This document shows positions 62,350 through 64,000 of a stretch of DNA of 64,000 nt, in pieces (the stretch's first letter is position 1; every line of letters begins with the position of its first letter). Below the pieces are notes generated by a model. It ran no database searches. It was not told the DNA's origin and saw only the letters and a list, made by a program, of their open reading frames with translations. The translations under genes and the position numbers were made by a program. The stretch is from Hydractinia symbiolongicarpus (lineage: Eukaryota > Cnidaria > Hydrozoa > Anthoathecata > Hydractiniidae), in contig NC_079875.1 in assembly GCF_029227915.1 (NCBI RefSeq), positions 2,542,001 to 2,606,000 of the forward strand. Reading direction: 5' to 3'.

Positions 62350-64000
62350 CGGCTAGGATTGGTCCCACAGTTAAAAAGTGACTTTTTTGTCTTAATTTTT
62401 AAATGAAGCGCTACCACAGCGCCCAGTGTAATCGCTGAGTTACGGCAAACATGTCAAATTAAGAAAAATGTTATTTCTTGGAGTCCAATTGTCTCACTTT
62501 CACATTTATAAGGTCACAGTCCAAAATCAGTTCAATTAAGTCCCACAGTCAATCATTTTGCTGTTAAAAGCGATACAACCTAGTAACACCGGAAAGACAT
62601 CACGAAATACATGTTGGTAAGAATATGTGACTCAACCGTTGTAACTCAAACGGATTGAAACTGTTAGAAAGTGAATGAAATGTACTTTTTGAAACTGTCT
62701 CTATTCCTTCAGCGCGGGATAACGGCCAGGATTGGTCCCACAGTAAAAAATGACTTACTTATCTAAATTTTTAAATGAAGCGCTGCCATGGCGCCCAGTG
62801 TAATCGCTCAGTTCCGGCAATCATGTCAAATTAAAAAGAATGTTATTTCTTGAAGTCCAATTGTCTCACGTATAACATTTATAAGGTCACAGTCCAAAAT
62901 CAGTTCTATTTAGTCCCATAGTCAATCGTTTTACTGTTAAAAGCGATGCAACCTAGTAATAACAGATAAATATCGCTAAATACATGTTTGTACGAATATG
63001 TGACTCAACCGTTGTAGCTCAATTGGATTAATACTGTTAGAAAGTCAGTGAAATGTAGTATTTGAAACTCTCTCTATTTCTTCAGCTCGCGCTAACGGCT
63101 AGGATTGGTCCCACAGTTAAAAAGTGACTTTTTTGTCTTAATTTTTAAATGAAGCGCTACCACAGCGCCCAGTGTAATCGCTGAGTTACGGCAAACATGT
63201 CAAATTAAGAAGAATGTTATTTCTTGGAGTCCAATTGTTTCACTTTCACATTTATAAGGTCACAGTCCAAAATCAGTTCAATTAAGTCCCACAGTCAATC
63301 ATTTTGCTGTTAAAAGCGATACAACCTAGTAACACCGGAAAGACATCACGAAATACATGTTGGTAAGAATATGTGACTCAACCGTTGTAACTCAAACGGA
63401 TTGAAACTGTTAGAAAGTGAATGAAATGTACTTTTTGAAACTGTCTCTATTCCTTCAGCGCGGGATAACGGCCAGGATTGGTCCAACAGTAAAAAATGAC
63501 TTACTTATCTAAATTTTTAAATGAAGCGCTGCCATGGCGCCCAGTGTAATCGCTCAGTTCCGGCAATCATGTCAAATTAAAAAGAATGTTATTTCTTGAA
63601 GTCCAATTGTCTCACGTATAACATTTATAAGGTCACAGTCCAAAATCAGTTCTATTTAGTCCCATAGTCAATCGTTTTACTGTTAAAAGCGATGCAACCT
63701 AGTAATAACAGATAAATATCGCTAAATACATGTTTGTACGAATATGTGACTCAACCGTTGTAGCTCAATTGGATTAATACTGTTAGAAAGTCAGTGAAAT
63801 GTAGTATTTGAAACTTTCTCTATTTCTTCAGCTCGCGCTAACGGCTAGGATTGGTCCCACAGTTAAAAAGTGACTTTTTTGTCTTAATTTTTAAATGAAG
63901 CGCTACCACAGCGCCCAGTGTAATCGCTGAGTTACGGCAAACATGTCAAATTAAGAAGAATGTTATTTCTTGGAGTCCAATTGTCTCACTTTCACATTTA
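62350..64000 (+). repeat. Alternating X-Y dimer run, 746-bp period
   Basis: Y units (CTCGCGCTAACGG start, GACTTTTTTGTC, TTACGGCAAAC) begin at 62350, 63096 and 63842. X units (CGGCCAGG start, GCTGCCATGGCGCC, CACGTATAAC) begin at 62723 and 63469. Successive Y units look nearly identical by eye; one difference is AAACTTTCTC at 63809 against AAACTCTCTC. CCATGG marks X monomers only and was not seen left of about 37475. Confidence 0.88.
63761..63772 (+). promoter_or_regulatory. RNA polymerase III A-box-like motif, one of 17 copies
   Basis: TAGCTCAATTGG matches the A-box consensus TRGCNNARYNGG at all positions. It occurs at 38077, 38823, 39992, 41857, 46930, 50236, 50982, 52151, 52897, 55134, 57371, 58117, 59286, 60032, 62269, 63015 and 63761, all in the right half. 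The left-half parent reads TAACTCAATTGG, so one A-to-G change created it. GGATTGGTCCC at 63848 is only a loose B-box match, followed by six T at 63875. No tRNA fold is evident. Function is unproven and chance is the likelier explanation. Confidence 0.2.

Larger units (their letters stand above)
1..64000 (+). repeat. Satellite DNA array, ~373-bp monomer, 174 unit starts
   Basis: The same ~373-bp unit recurs from end to end with no unique sequence between units. I set each unit start at the C of CGGCTAGGATTGG (variants CGGTTAGG, CAGCTAGG, CGGCCAGG, CGGATAGG, CTGCTAGG); 174 starts lie between 211 and 63842. In order, each unit carries an A+T-rich block with AAATTTTTAAATGAAG, a small inverted repeat (GCGCT-5-AGCGC), CAGTGTAATCGCTGAG, a GTCAAATTAAGAAGAATG block, CAATTGTCTCA, GGTCACAGTCC, GTCCCACAGTCAATCG, GTTAAAAGCGATGCAACC, AAATACATGTTGGTACG and GAAACTGTC. 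All units point the same way. Most spacings are 371-375 bp. Long monomers, array purity and higher-order repeats fit centromeric or pericentromeric heterochromatin of a eukaryote; that location is inferred. The family is not one I recognise. Expression, if any, cannot be judged from sequence. Confidence 0.98.
60486..64000 (+). repeat. HOR-C copy 5 (at least 9 monomers, cut by window edge)
   Basis: Unit starts 60486, 60858, 61231, 61604, 61977, 62350, 62723, 63096, 63469, 63842. The five-monomer fusion is at 62105, 4,898 bp after that of copy 4. From 62350 to the edge it alternates Y and X monomers with a 746-bp period. Where copy 4 has the 424-bp unit (its third post-fusion Y, 58198), this copy has an ordinary 373-bp Y unit (63096) followed by X and Y again. 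It therefore contains at least one more X-Y dimer than copy 4 at this point. The last unit is incomplete. Confidence 0.9.

Noticed and set aside
63755-63860. tRNA-like gene suggested by TAGCTCAATTGG
   Set aside because: No cloverleaf, anticodon stem, T-arm GGTTCGANTCC or CCA/acceptor pairing can be drawn around it. Only the A-box-like string is present.
1-64000. CRISPR array or other repeat-spacer structure
   Set aside because: The repeat unit is ~373 bp and contiguous with the next unit; there are no unique spacers.
1-64000. Transposon, LTR element, rDNA or telomeric repeat hidden in the array
   Set aside because: I found no terminal inverted repeats, polymerase-like frames, rRNA-like stretches or short telomeric motifs; every segment aligns to the monomer.

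Overview
The whole 64 kb window is one uninterrupted tandem array of satellite DNA. The unit is a monomer of about 373 bp (about 63% A+T by hand count of one monomer), always head to tail on the + strand. Using the motif CGGCTAGGATTGG as the start of each unit, I count 174 starts, from 211 to 63842. The mean spacing is 368 bp. There are 22 short units (322-324 bp), three long units of 424 bp and one chimeric unit of 412 bp; the rest are 371-375 bp. I found no protein gene, RNA gene, transposon, CRISPR array or stretch of unique sequence. The open reading frames present are short (88 residues or fewer), are all read from the same part of the monomer, and are best taken as chance.

This organisation (long monomer, pure array, layered higher-order repeats) is typical of centromeric or pericentromeric heterochromatin of a eukaryote. 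I do not recognise the monomer and cannot name the species or chromosome. Chromosomal position is inference only.

Layout: (1) 1-9.4 kb, diverged mixed monomers rich in the 49-bp-deleted short form, with a partial four-monomer repeat. (2) 9.4-21 kb, a 14-monomer higher-order repeat (HOR-A, about 5,073 bp) in one full copy, one copy two monomers shorter, and one partial copy. (3) 21-26.2 kb, two near-identical copies of a seven-monomer, 2,564-bp unit (HOR-B), followed by a dimer repeat to 27.5 kb. (4) 27.5-35.2 kb, mixed monomers that reuse blocks seen further left. (5) 35.2-40.65 kb, a 5.4-kb copy of HOR-C, entered through an out-of-register junction inside a 412-bp monomer. (6) 40.65-47.4 kb, mixed monomers with a recent single-monomer tandem duplication. 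(7) 47.4-64 kb, four successive HOR-C copies of 16, 6, 13 and at least 9 monomers that share nested deletion junctions and end in an alternating two-monomer (746-bp) repeat.

The interest lies in the recombination history, which can be read directly. Out-of-register joins, monomer losses and dimer gains are shared by subsets of copies, so their order can be reconstructed. The right end is more homogeneous than the left, as if the active homogenisation zone lies at or beyond the right edge. Right-half monomers also carry a perfect match to an RNA polymerase III A-box consensus, and most monomers keep a small inverted repeat.
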